From Pachyseris speciosa (taxonomy: Eukaryota > Cnidaria > Anthozoa > Scleractinia > Pachyseridae), in the NCBI GenBank assembly GCA_016490735.1, contig JAEMWC010000039.1:672001-736000 (forward strand): DNA of 64,000 nt, read 5' to 3'. The translations under genes were made by a program, and so were the position numbers. This document shows, piece by piece, positions 1-10,096 of this stretch. Numbering within the stretch: position 1 is the stretch's first letter; every line of letters begins with the position of its first letter. The notes under the pieces are model-generated. The model was not told where the DNA came from, did no database searches, and saw only the letters and a list, made by a program, of their open reading frames with translations.

Positions 1-48
1 GACTTTGAAAGAAAGAAAGAAATAATGAAGAATGCTTCATTCTCTTAG

Positions 49-357
49 ATATTCGCTTGGTTGATGGAAACAGTCGTTACGATGGTCGTGTGGAAGTGCT
101 CCATGATGGGATTTGGGGAACAGTGTGTAATGATCGCTGGGCTTTAAAAGACGCGAATGTGGCTTGCCGGCAGCTTGGGTTTGATAGGGCGGTGCTCGCA
201 GCGGGCTGGTCGACGTTTGGTCGATCGACAAGAAAAATTTGGATGGGTAACGTCCAATGTGCAGGAGATGAGACCTCGTTGACAGAGTGCAACCACCGAG
301 GGTGGGGTAGACACAATTGCCATTACTATTTAGATGCAGGTGTCACTTGCATTTCAG
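49..357 (+). CDS. Internal exon encoding an SRCR domain
   Basis: The exon follows a pyrimidine-rich acceptor ending in AG at 47-48 and stops before a GTAAAT donor. It is 309 bp, phase 1 at both ends, so a symmetrical shuffled module. The translation starts IRLVDG, then GRVEVLHDGIWGTVC, an ACRQLG motif, GNVQCAGDE and AGVTC. These are the hallmarks of a scavenger receptor cysteine-rich domain. I count six cysteines and see no cysteine after CRQLG, which is the group A pattern. SRCR domains are extracellular ligand-binding modules, often repeated in cnidarian and echinoderm immune or adhesion receptors. The rest of the gene lies outside the window or in distant exons; the next recognisable module downstream is a PLAT half-domain at 910-1054. 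No signal peptide or membrane segment is visible here. Confidence 0.9.
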
Positions 358-909
358 GTAAATCTTAATCCTAAGTTCTGTAAGAAAATTTATGACAGCA
401 AGGGACGTCGGAGTGGACATGGCGATGGGTGTCGTCATAGGTTGTAGTTCTTCATCAATAGTGCAGCATTTAAGTCTTTGGCCACGTTTGTGAAGATGCC
501 AACCGGTCAGCGTCTTACCCACCGGATTTTTATGAGGATTTTTCAATTGAATATCATAAAACCAAAACCAAACCATTTACTCAACGCAATGGACCAATCA
601 GAATAAAGAGCAATAACATGCATCCAGCAACAAGGGGGAGGGGGGATATAACCTGTTTGACTTTTAATACTACTGCCTTTTCCTTAAGGTATATTCGTAT
701 GTTTACATCGATATGAAGTTAAGTTGAACAATACCTACTTTCATTTCAATACGACTTTCTTATAAAAAAGGGACTCAATCAATTAATCAACCAATCAATC
801 AATCAATCTGTGTTATTGTTTGTATTTGCAAACTAATTTTTTAATGCCATTGTATTTAACTGAAACTTTGTTGCACACAAGTAACTAAAGGGTCACCCAT
901 TTTGTTTAG
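358..909 (+). other. Intron between the SRCR and PLAT exons
   Basis: No coding similarity is seen. It holds a short (AATC)n-like stretch near 775-808 and a G-rich run near 638-648. The splice signals at both ends fit an intron of one gene, but continuity is inferred. Confidence 0.45.
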
Positions 910-1054
910 TTGTAGTTTATCGGGTGCGTGTGACGACCTCAGACTTGGAATACGCCGGTACGAACTCAGAGTTGTATATCAAACTACTTGGACATAGAGG
1001 CGTCACAGATTCGAAACGCCTAGATAATCCAGATGGTAAATTTAAGAGAGGAAG
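910..1054 (+). CDS. Internal exon encoding the first half of a PLAT/LH2 domain
   Basis: A T-rich acceptor ending TTTAG precedes an open stretch reading VVYRVRVTTSDLEYAGTNSE, followed by LYIKLLGHRGVTDSKRLDN and KFKRG. This matches the start of PLAT domains: a YxVxVxTSD strand, an AGT loop, YIxLxG, then LDN and FxRG. PLAT is a beta-sandwich that binds lipid or protein partners and occurs in lipoxygenases, polycystins and secreted cnidarian mosaic proteins. Two donors are possible: after 1035 (G|GTAAAT, phase 1-1) or after 1054 (AAG|GTAACA). I chose 1054 because the KFKRG segment continues the domain. The second half (the DxF...GW part) was not found downstream. The exon starts in phase 1, as the SRCR exon does, so both could belong to one gene. 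Confidence 0.68.
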
Positions 1055-2410
1055 GTAACAACACTAAATTGTTCTTCACTGACGCGCAAATCAAGTATGT
1101 TGTGATGTTATAAGCACGATGGTTTAAAGAGCAATCTTCCCTTGTTTTCATTGTATAATCTAGGATAATGATTACGCCACTAAGTAACTTTCCTGAGACT
1201 CAAAAATCGTTTACATACAGGGGAGACAGTTATTGCAACAGTGTTCCTTTCACCCTTTAAATCTTGAGTTTCTGCAATTTTTTCGAGTAAATGTTTGGCG
1301 ATTAATAGTCTGGAGCACTTATCTTCTTCATTTAAGAAGTTGGGATCGTGGAAGTATCTGCTTTCTTGAGGCACTGTGGGTTCGCACATCAAAGGTTGTT
1401 CGTAAAGCGAGTGCATAAGCTCAAATGTGGTACGTTTAACGCTTTGTAAGTGTTTTTTGAGACATTTTCCACCGCAGAAGTTCCCGAGGCTGCCATCATT
1501 TAGCTGAACCAAAACACAAGTGAGAGGTGGTCTCATGCTAACTGGGACACCAAGTTTTAAGTTTCATGTTTATTGACAATTATAATTGTCTTTTTTTTTT
1601 TAACAATAATGTAAACCTCTATTTAAATACTGCAAAACTAACAGAAAAGAGAACTATTACACATGATGATCTACGAATTAAAGCAAATGATAGGCACACG
1701 CAAGTATCAAACAAAAAAAAAAAGAAACAAAAACAAAAAAAAGTGCTCTAAAGAGTAACAAGGCCTCGAATCTTCCTTTTGTCTATCCCGGGCTTGTTTT
1801 TCAAAATTTCAAGATAGACAGTGAAATAGAAAGGGTCTTCATTTTTCGCAGCAATATAAATGTACTGTCTGGCCACAAGCAAACAGCAGTGAATGCCTAA
1901 AAAAGACTGTTTTTCGAGAGATGAAGAACAAAAAGAATATCATGTTGTCGGAGGTTGATCTGCATGTTATTTTTAGAATTCCACCAAGAAGTAAACTCAG
2001 TCCAAAATACTTTGCTAAAATCACATTCAACAAAGAGATGCGTCATGGTTTGATTACCAATGGAAAGAAAACATTTGTCTTTGTATGTTACCTTATCTCT
2101 AAAGAGGCTAGTTTTATGTACAGAATGTTGTGGTTGATCTTAAATTAAAAAACTGACATTCTGACGTCGCGAGTCAGCATAAAAGGAAGTTCATAAATAT
2201 GCAAAATTTATCAGGAGCAAAAACCTGCCTTTTCAAGCTTGCCCACTGAGGTGGGCTTCTGAAAAATGCTTTTTGTTAGTAAAAGTCTTAGCGTCTTACT
2301 TGAAATATTCTGTGTATCAGTAATCCTATAATCGCAGTCTTTAATCTCTGTTTCTTCGTAGCTACTCTTGGGTGTTTATTTCCAGCTAGTGGGAAAAGCA
2401 TTTAAAAGCC
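1055..2410. other. No recognised gene; unsupported 118-codon minus ORF
   Basis: The minus-strand frame 1536-1180 is open for 118 codons and starts MRPPLTCVLVQLNDG. It matches no family I know and has no convincing neighbours, so I do not call a gene. The rest is AT-rich, with an A-rich simple stretch near 1712-1742. Confidence 0.3.
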
Positions 2411-4480
2411 CTAATTATTGCAAGAAGTGTGTTTTATGCCGAGGGTTTGTTTGAATACAGTAAGAGTCATTAAATTTCCATTCTCAGTCATCACATCTTT
2501 TATGTATTTAACTCCGGTTTCATAGTACGACCGATAGAATACTGACTTTCCTGCTATTGTAAACGAATTGGTTGTTCCAAATAACCTCATTTTCCACATC
2601 ATTCTTGCTTAAGGGAGTGTGAGCCACAATCCTCTGCCATGCTTCGAGCTCGTCTTCATAAAATACCGGTGAACCAGATAAATGCGGAAGAGTTTTTAGT
2701 GAGAAATTACAATCGAAAATAAATTTTCCTCCAATGACTCTTAGATACTCAAGTGGCACTGATTTCCACATAGCGCAATCAGGAGCGGATAGTCTTTTAA
2801 CCCAAGCTGCTTTAGGCGATTTGTTGATTATATCAAAATCAGGCATACCCAATCCCGCCTCTTTTCTTTCAAAAATCATTGTTAGCTTTTTTATCTTTGG
2901 TTTCTTGTGGCACCAGATAAAATCAACAATTTGCTTATTAACACTTTTATTAAGTCTTCGTAAATGGGAAGAACGGCTGAAACAAAGGTTAATTTATAGG
3001 GTGTAAGGGATTTTACTATGTTGATATTCCCATACAGAGTCAGGTCTTTGGAGGACCACACGTTAAGACATTTTTCTAAGGAAAGCAATCTCGATTCTAA
3101 GTTTTTGCTATAAGAAATATTCTGGTCTGTTGTAAAACATATGCCAAGTGCATTTACATAATCCCTTGGCCATCGATTACCTAAGGGCTTATCGGTTCTG
3201 TTCTTGTTTGAACCTAACCATAATGCCTCCGTTTTGGACCTATTCAGCTCCATCCCTGAACAAAGTCTAAAAAAATCCAGTTTTTTAAACAGATTGCCGG
3301 TCGATGTAATATCTTCAACAAGGCAAGTAGTGTCACCAGCATACTAGGATAATTTCAATTCTTTTGAGTTAAGCGATAGACGCTTTATCGATTTGTTGCT
3401 TCTAATAGCGCATGCTAGAAGCTCCACACCAATCACAAAAAGGATTCCAGAAAGGGGGCACCCCGGTCTAACCCCACGTTCCAAAGCAAAAAAGGGCTGT
3501 TGCAAAGCCATTGCTAGTAACGCAATTTTGTGGATTTGTGTAAAAGGTTTTAATCCATTTTACTAGCATCTCTCCAAAACCAAACGTTTCTGGTGCCTCG
3601 AACGAAAACGATGACTCTAATGCGATGCCAGGAGTCTTCGTGTACTGACAACACTCAATAGCATCTGAAATCAGGCGAGTAATTCTGCCCAATAAAACGC
3701 TTTTTAACGTAACCCGTTTGATCACTATGGATTTAGATATTCTCGAAGCTATTGCTCTAGTAGTAATTTTATAATCGGTACTTAACAGTGAGATTGGTCT
3801 CCAGTTGTCCAGTAGCGGTTTTTCTTCGGAAGAAGAGTGATTATTCCTCTTCTTTGAGAAATAGTTAATTCTGAGCATTCAAAAGCATAATTCAGACTAT
3901 CAACTAATTCTAGCCCTAAACTTTCCCGGAACGCTAAGTAAAACTCCGCCGAGAGACCATCTGAGCCGGGAGATTTACCTATGGCCATTTGTTTCACAGG
4001 CCTTCACAGGATTGCTTTTGATCCGAAGATATTTCAGGGAAAGACGGGTCATTAAAAAAAAGGTGTCAAAAAGCGGGTGACTCACACCAGTGGAAGTGTA
4101 AAGCTCTTTGTAGAAACGAAACTCTTCTTTTAAGATGTCCTTAGGTTTAGCTGTAGTAGTTTTATAAAGGAGTTTCAGTTCAGTTATGTACTTAATATTG
4201 TGATTTCTTCTCTCCAGGCGGTTGAAGCATTTAGAATTGGGGCTCACCATGTTCTCACCAGCGAGCTTCATTTCGCGTCACAGCCCCCTGGGTTTTGAGC
4301 AAAGATAACTGGTTTAATTTAAATTTTACATTGTAAAATTCAGACACGTTTTTCTTTGATGGATCCAGGCCGATTTTTTTTTTGCAGATTACACAATTCC
4401 TGTTGCAATAACTCTTCCTCATTTCTGCGCTGTTTAGCTCGCCTTTTAGAAAAGAATAAAGTGAAGCTTCCAATTTCCAT
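2411..4480 (-). pseudogene. Degenerate Tx1/L1-like LINE (endonuclease-RT linker, RT and C-terminal part)
   Basis: Read on the minus strand, several overlapping frames line up in the order of a Tx1-type non-LTR retrotransposon. First comes a linker (KLNQLSLLKTQGAVTRNEARW, near 4300). Then GKSPGSDGLSAEFY and LTISQRRGIITLLPKK (about 3800-3990), the NWRPISLLSTDYKI block (about 3790), WIKTFYTNPQNCV (about 3540), GMELNRSKTEALWLGSN (about 3230) and GLGMPDFDIINKSPKAAWVKR (about 2840). The catalytic YADD is damaged: near 3335-3350 it reads stop-YAGD. At least five frame changes or stops separate the pieces. This is therefore a dead copy, truncated at the 5' end before the apurinic endonuclease. Confidence 0.82.
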
Positions 4481-5400
4481 CTTGATCATTTCCCAATAAA
4501 GTCTTTTATCAATCAAGTGGCGATATTTTTACAATAACTGTCAAAATTCTCGCGCGCTGATTGGCTAACTGTTATCATCAATAAGAGTACATACAAATGA
4601 AATTTTTATTTATGCCAAACTCTGTAGGAAGATGGAGTAGGGCGACACGCAGGACTTTAATATTGTTTTTAACTTTAGTTTTGTTGATGACGCCCGCCCT
4701 GACAGGGAAAAAGAGCTAGAATTGTCAAATGCTGAACTCGTGTCTTATGTAGAAGCTCCTGAAAATGAAGCAACTGAAAGAAAAACAATGTTGTTTCAGA
4801 ATTAAACGGAGTTGGACACTTTTAAGAAATTGTTTGAAACCCTGAGTCCAAAGTCTCTAATCGAAACAAGTTAAAGTGGTTTGTGAAGATTTGTCCGGGT
4901 AAAGACACACGATAATAATATTAACAGTCCAGTTTCTATCGAAGGAACATTTACTAGACTTCTTGTTTTAACAAAGGCTTCGGCCAGAAAAAAAAAACTG
5001 CTCGTAAACTTTTCATTGGACATCGACGTACCCTCTGTTAAGTTTCCCGCCTGGTGCTCCGAACATGAACTAAACAAAAAACTTGCTCGGCATGACTGAG
5101 GAACAGCCAAACGAAAGTCTTCGACGCTTTTAGGCCAAGGCACGGGCTTGAACATAGACGTTTTACATCTCCATAAGACTTGTAGCGTTCCAGACGGTAT
5201 TTTGAATTTGATTCAACTTTCTGCGGCAAGTGAAGATTTTAATTTATGCCCTTAAACGCGAAAACAATGAGCCCAGAACGCGAAAACAAAGACTCCGAAA
5301 TACGAAAACGCCAAGACACCAAGAACAAAGATCGCAAATCCAAAGTTCTTATATGCTTTAACACGTTTTGTTCAAAGGAAACACGAAACTTTGATTTGGT
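4481..5400. other. Intergenic or intronic DNA, nothing recognised
   Basis: No domain, RNA gene or clear repeat boundary is seen. A short CCAATCAG-like motif (gctgattggc near 4557) is of the kind found inside cnidarian MITEs, but no terminal repeats could be found. Confidence 0.3.
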
Positions 5401-5865
5401 GATACAGGAAAATGTTATTCATTAGCAATATGGATTAGATATGAAAAACCTGAAAACCACCTTGGATGGACTATGAATGTTTCGCATATCAGGTTGCACA
5501 TATAAGAAAAATGTGCGGAGCTTTACAAAAACATCACCAGGAGAGGCCCACAAACTGGTACGGTTGTACATAAAACTGCCTGTGGCATTGGTGTCTTCAA
5601 TTAGGCCACGTTTGCTGAAATTTTCTTCATTCGCGCCCAATTTTTTTTCCTCCCAAGCTTTCCGGATCGCCTGAGGCAATGCCAACTTATGCATTGTTAC
5701 AAATCGATTAGCAACACACTGGAAACTGCTAAGATTGCATCGAAATTTGGTTTCCTTTAAGGCCATAAGAGGGACGGTTTAAAATATGACAATTCCGTCA
5801 AAACACACTATTTTTCCATTTTGAGCAAGCCTAATAACAAGGATACAATTTACTGTTTCCATATA

Positions 5866-6125
5866 ACATATTCCGAATTCCGGAACGTCTTAACTCTTAT
5901 CCGAGGGAAAATGTTCATTACTGTCTAATTTAAAGAGGTATTCCGAATTTCATACCCCTTCAACACTCATCCGACCAAAAACGATCGTTTCTATATAACT
6001 TGAGAGGTATTCCGAATTTCGGACCCCTTCAACACTTATCCGAGCAAAAACGATCATTACTATGTAACCTGAGAGGTATTCCAAATTTCGGATCCCCTCA
6101 ACACTCATCCGAGCAAAAACGATCA
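5866..6125 (+). repeat. Minisatellite B (about 60-bp unit with a TTCCGAATTTCGG core)
   Basis: About four units repeat the order: GAGAGGTATTCCGAATTTCGG, then CCCTTCAACACTTATCCGAG, then a CGATCATTACT segment and TTAACTTG. The same family recurs at 42235-42510 and 44050-44430. The flank just upstream (about 5745-5865, with TTTTGAGCAAGCCTAATAAC) is also shared with 42115-42235, so this is part of a larger repeated block. Confidence 0.8.
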
Positions 6126-6799
6126 TTTTGTTTTGTTTTGTTTTGTTTGTTGTTGTTGTTGTTGTTGTTTTTTTTTTTGCTGTAACATCTCCCGCTCGAT
6201 ATAGATGACAGAAGCAAGTGACATGAAGCCAAAAGGAGGAATCTCACTGGTTGCGCTTAATCGGCTTGGAAAACGATATGAAATTTACACTTCGAAAGTA
6301 CTAGGCCGTGAAAGGTCAAACTTCGTGGCTTAGTCTATAGTCTCTAAATTTCGGTGTCCCCCTTGCGTCGCTTCTTCACACATTTTCGCGCCCGTGTGTG
6401 TCTTTCTCGCGCCCCACCATCCATCGCCGAAGTTAGAGACTACCAACGACCCTCACGAGACAAACAAGCTTTCTCTCTGAGATTTTCAACCAATTTACTT
6501 TGTACCTTCCTGCAATTGAACCTCGATTTAACGAACCTCTGTATAACGATGTTCTCAATATAGCGAGCGATATTTCTCAGCCCGACCTTTTAAATTGTAT
6601 GGAAAAGCACCTCCATATATCAAACAAATTTCCCTAATCCCTTGGCACTTCCTTTAATCGAGGTTCGACTGAATTTGGCATGACAGTGTACAACTCGAAC
6701 CATATTGCTCCTTTGGCCACTCAGTGCATATTCACTACTGTTTATCTATTCCATATCAACATGTATATACTTCCGTAAACTCTGTTTGCATTTTTAACT

Positions 6800-7355
6800 A
6801 AGACCATTTCAGAAACATTGTAAAATAAAGTTGAAGTTGGCTTCGGAAAGCGAAGGCCGAACAACCTTGGTGAATGTCTGAATATAGGCGAAACAATAAA
6901 TTTTACTTGTCATGCAACCACTGAAGAGAAGTTTCCTACCTGGGTCATCCTTTCCTTTATTGGTGGACCGGCAGCCGTGCTTACATCTAGTAAACATCCA
7001 TTTTTTAGTCCCTTCAAAGCAAGAACATTTCCGACAATTTTCGCTTCAACAACCCTAATGTACCACAATTTCGCTGCTTATGACGCATTCTTACCAAGAA
7101 CTGAAACACTGATTACTCAAGCAAGGCTAGTGATTAACTAACAGAGCTCTAAGATATTTATCTCACGTATTCCAGGCTGAAACTGAGCTACGAAACTGTT
7201 TGTAACATTAATATTTGCCTGTATATGCTTTTTTTTAATAACTTTGTGTTGTCTAGGCTAGATTGTTTAAACGTCGTTAAACATGGTATTCACAAGCAAT
7301 CGTGTGCGTGAAATGGAGTTAGTCACTTAAAGAGGTAAGTTACGGTAACTGTAAA
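6800..7355 (+). repeat. Dispersed repeat R, copy 1
   Basis: This stretch is closely similar to 47900-53330 once the insertions in that second copy are removed. Shared landmarks are GGCCGAACAA at about 6865/47932, TTTCCTACCTGG at about 6942/48187 and CAAGCAAGGCTAGTGATTAA at about 7119/51963. Another is TTGTCTAGGCTAGATTGTT at about 7250/53161. It shows no coding potential. Its right end is cut by the hammerhead array. Confidence 0.75.
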
Positions 7356-7460
7356 CCTTGTTAGGCCTCATCAGCATGGCATAGCTAACGCTCAGGCTCA
7401 AGTACCCACATATCCATAAAACAAGCAGTGAAAACGTAAAGCTTGTGGGATGTGGCTGGA
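7356..7460 (-). repeat. Inverted partial retrozyme monomer
   Basis: This is the reverse complement of the 3' part of the 256-bp monomer to its right, matching about 7655-7754. On the minus strand it runs through CTGATGA-GGCC-loop and breaks off before the GAAA box. It therefore lacks a complete hammerhead core and should not cleave. Opposed orientation next to the direct array suggests a rearrangement at the array edge. Confidence 0.85.
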
Positions 7461-7472
7461 GAGGAGGATGAT

Positions 7473-7520
7473 GAGGATGCTGATGAGGCCTAAAGAGGCC
7501 GAAACAGCTGTCCATTGCTG
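7473..7520 (+). ncRNA. Hammerhead ribozyme 1 (variant stem I)
   Basis: The core is complete: CTGATGA 7480-7486, stem II GGCC/GGCC with a TAAAGA loop 7487-7500, GAAA 7501-7504, stem III and cleavage triplet CAGCTGTC 7505-7512, with cut predicted after 7512. Stem I is weak because the 5' strand (GAGGATG) belongs to rearranged sequence, whereas copies 2 and 3 have a perfect one. Confidence 0.75.
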
Positions 7521-7729
7521 CTAATGCTTGGGCTCAATCTTTGCTTTGGTAGATTTAAGGGGTAATGCCCGCTACCATTTGGCCTTAGTGCCTTTAGAGT
7601 GGCTTCAGCTTACCAAATCACATTAAGTTGTGAGGTATATCCTTGTCACTCCAGCCACATCCCACAAGCTTTACGTTTTCACTGCTTGTTTTATGGATAT
7701 GTGGGTACTTGAGCCTGAGCGTTAGCTAT

Positions 7730-7774
7730 GCCATGCTGATGAGGCCTAACAAGGCCGAAACAGCTGTCCATGGC
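7730..7774 (+). ncRNA. Hammerhead ribozyme 2 (type I)
   Basis: CTGATGA 7736-7742, stem II GGCC-TAACAA-GGCC 7743-7756, GAAA 7757-7760, then CAGCTGTC with the cut predicted after C7768. Stem I is GCCATG (7730-7735) with CATGGC (7769-7774), six pairs. Stem III is ACAG/CUGU with no loop; published hammerheads of this kind are most active as dimers or in tandem RNA. All invariant core bases are present. Confidence 0.92.
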
Positions 7775-7985
7775 TGCTAATGCTTGGGCTCAATCTTTGC
7801 TTTGGTAGATTTAAGGGGTAATGCCCGCTACCATTTGGCCTTAGTGCCTTTAGAGTGGCTTCAGCTTACCAAATCACATTAATTTGTGAGGTATATCCTT
7901 GTTACTCCAGCCACATCCCACAAGCTTTACGTTTTCACTGCTTGTTTTATGGATATGTGGGTACTTGAGCCTGAGCGTTAGCTAT

Positions 7986-8030
7986 GCCATGCTGATGAGG
8001 CCTAACAAGGCCGAAACAGCTGTCCATGGC
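7986..8030 (+). ncRNA. Hammerhead ribozyme 3 (type I)
   Basis: Same sequence as ribozyme 2: CTGATGA 7992-7998, stem II 7999-8012, GAAA 8013-8016, cleavage predicted after 8024, and six-pair stem I GCCATG/CATGGC. It lies exactly 256 bp from ribozyme 2, so cutting at both sites would release a unit-length RNA. Confidence 0.92.
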
Positions 8031-8207
8031 TGCTAATGCTTGGGCTCAATCTTTGCTTTGGTAGATTTAAGGGGTAATGCCCGCTACCATGTGGCCTTAG
8101 TGCCTTTAGAGTGGCTTCAGCTTACCAAATCACATTAATTTGTGAGGTATATCCTTGTCACTCCAGCCACATCCCACAAGCTTTACGTTTTCACTGCTTG
8201 TTTTATG

Positions 8208-8500
8208 AAATTCGGAGACGTCTTGGCGTTGTTAGTGGTGTCTGAAATACGGAAACGTCTTGGTGTTGTTAGTGGGGTCCAAAATTCGAAACCGTCTTGG
8301 CATTGTTAGTGGGGTCCCAAATTCGGAAACGTCTTGGCGTTGTTAGTGGATCGGAAATTCGCAACACGTCTTGGCGCTGTTAGCGGGGTCCGAGATTCGG
8401 AACTGTATCGGCGTTGTTAGTGGGGTCCGAAATTCGGAGTTGTCTTGGCGTTGTAAGTGGTGTCCGATAGTCGGAAACGTCTTGGCGTTGGTAGGGATTC
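8208..8500 (+). repeat. Minisatellite A, short copy (about 37-bp unit)
   Basis: About eight units of the type AAATTCGGAAACGTCTTGGC followed by GTTGTTAGTGGGGTCCG. The same family forms the long array at 53715-55380. It begins abruptly at the end of the hammerhead array and is followed (8500-8640) by a tail segment also found after the long array. Confidence 0.85.
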
Positions 8501-8640
8501 CTAAATTTGGCAATGTCAATGGGCTTTAAGGGGTTCCAAAATTTTAAAAACATCTGATACTCAGGAAAATCTTAAGATTGAGTGAAGCCATTTATTTGTG
8601 ATGGGAAAATTTGCGCTTCCTTCTTCTTAATTTTTTTAAT
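8501..8640 (+). repeat. Mosaic tail segment, left part
   Basis: The stretch GGGTTCCAAAATTTT... to ATTTGTGATGGGAAAATTTG resembles the tail after minisatellite A at 54690-54780, 54960-55050 and 55400-55480. Its continuation is not here but at 15905-16110, so about 7.26 kb (8641-15904) looks inserted. Confidence 0.65.
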
Positions 8641-9088
8641 TTAAACATATTAACCATTGTTTGCCCCCCCAAAGCACCTATGTTTATCAAGGGGGCTCAC
8701 AATAATACAAATTTAAATCAGGCTCACACACAAAACAGACAGACACAAACAAAAGACATAGTTACAACGAAATTTACATAACTAACACGTTCTAAAACCT
8801 CAGGTAGTATTCTAAAATAGCTATATTTCGACAAAAACTAGCATTTTTGACTGTATTTTTGCCAAAATCACATATTTTGCTTAACGAGTGAAAATAATTT
8901 ATTAAAAACAGACGGATTTTACCGAATTCTAAGTAAGGTTTGCAATATTTTTAAACAGAGAGAATATTTTGCCAAATTTTCATACAGTTTTGCAAGGTTA
9001 CAACGAATTTTTTTTTTCTGGGAATATGCCGCTTGAATTTTAAATTCGTCTGTTGCAATACCATTTCCAGCTTTCATGTATAGGCAAT

Positions 9089-9230
9089 CAGAAAGTGACA
9101 ATGGAAATTTCTAACGTCATTTATAACAAGCAGAAAGTGACCGTGGAAATTTCCAACGTCATCTATAACAAGCAGAAACTGACCGTGGAAATTTCCAACG
9201 TCATTCATAGCAAGCAGAAACAGACTATGA
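9089..9230 (+). repeat. 42-bp minisatellite with a TGGAAATTTCCA palindrome
   Basis: Units start CAGAAAGTGAC or CAGAAACTGAC at 9089, 9131, 9173 and (partial) 9215, giving a 42-bp period. Each contains the 12-bp palindrome TGGAAATTTCCA followed by ACGTC. An oppositely oriented version lies at 14813-14970. Confidence 0.85.
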
Positions 9231-9743
9231 ATTTCACGCAACGTTAAACCCCTTTTGTTCATTTTGAGAACTGCTTTTTCCGTAAATTACAATTTACTGG
9301 AGAAGATGTGTTTTAAGTTATCTTTAATCAACATTTTAGAACGACATGGAGGAATTCAGTACATTTTTTTGCGATTCAGTTAAGGTATACATCGGCAGTA
9401 ATGTTCGTAATAACGGCGGTATTCTGTACCTGAAAAAGAACGTAAAATTAACGTCAATAGGTATTTGTTGAGGGCTTCCAGATGAAGAGACTGATTTTGC
9501 TGGATTTTGGTGCGTCTGTTCAATCTCACGTTATTCCTTTGTGGAATAGGTGATAAGGAGTAAAATTTATGGAACCGTTACACCCTCTACAATTCTAACT
9601 AAACACAGGACTAAGCGAGGATAAAAAACATGTCTTCGAGTCATGTTCAATATTTGAATTATTTGTTGGTCACATTAGATATGCAGAGACAACTGAAATT
9701 TCCGCAAACTGGTTGAAAAAAATGGCGTGCACTCGGACAAAAT

Positions 9744-9754
9744 AACCGTGTTAT
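9744..9754 (+). repeat. Target-site duplication, left (AACCGTGTTAT)
   Basis: The 11-bp AACCGTGTTAT abuts the left end of the Penelope-like composite and is repeated exactly at 13287-13297 on its right side. This marks the whole 9755-13286 block as one insertion. Confidence 0.82.
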
Positions 9755-9874
9755 CGTAAATACTCTTTGTCTTTGGCCATCGTAGCTTAACAAGAAATAA
9801 CACACAAACTGCGGTGATAAACATGACAATAGAACGCATTGTTGGAAAACAAAAATAAAACTATATCGTTTAAC
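9755..9874 (-). repeat. PLE pseudo-LTR, 3' copy
   Basis: A 120-bp direct repeat of 12427-12546, same orientation, starting CGTAAATACTC and ending CGTTTAAC. The last 86 bp are also present inverted at 13201-13286. Confidence 0.88.
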
Positions 9875-9880
9875 TTGACG

Positions 9881-9908
9881 TTTCGTATGTTTCGACATAC
9901 ATCTTCAG
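9881..9908 (-). ncRNA. Hammerhead-like core at the PLE 3' end (minus copy)
   Basis: On the minus strand: CTGAAGA, T, stem II GTATGT-CGAA-ACATAC (six perfect pairs), then GAAAC. This satisfies the CUGANGA/stem II/GAAA hammerhead core. Stem I and a clean UH cleavage site are not obvious to me, so activity is uncertain. Hammerheads are known in pseudo-LTRs of Penelope-like elements. Confidence 0.6.
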
Positions 9909-10096
9909 AAGTGACCGTTAGGAATTAAAGTAACAACTAAATTTGAAATTTAAGATAAGTAACTAATTAACAATAACCTTGACAGAAGCTAAAAATAATT
10001 TGCATATAAAAGATGCAAACTAATAGAGATACAGCTTTTCGCTGCTTACATTTTCATTTAAGGTAGGCTTCAATTCTCTAATTAGTAGAGTCTCCT

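Larger units (their letters stand above)
7480..8207 (+). repeat. Tandem retrozyme-like array, 256-bp monomers
   Basis: The hammerhead start CTGATGA recurs at 7480, 7736 and 7992, exactly 256 bp apart. Complete monomers between predicted cleavage sites are 7513-7768 and 7769-8024. A third, partial monomer ends at 8207, directly against minisatellite A. The two full monomers differ at only a few bases by eye, so the array is young or homogenised. There is no ORF. A short non-coding monomer, tandem multimers and one hammerhead per monomer are the hallmarks of retrozymes, whose RNA self-cleaves and circularises. The monomer also carries imperfect complementarity either side of the ribozyme, as expected for a rod-shaped circular RNA. 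Confidence 0.85.

Noticed and set aside
1180..1536. 118-codon minus-strand ORF
   Set aside because: Plausible composition but no recognised domain, no splice or neighbour support; not called as a gene.
7441..7515. Proline/histidine-rich minus-strand protein at the hammerhead array
   Set aside because: The 62-codon frame is a reverse reading of the ribozyme monomer and its rearranged flank.
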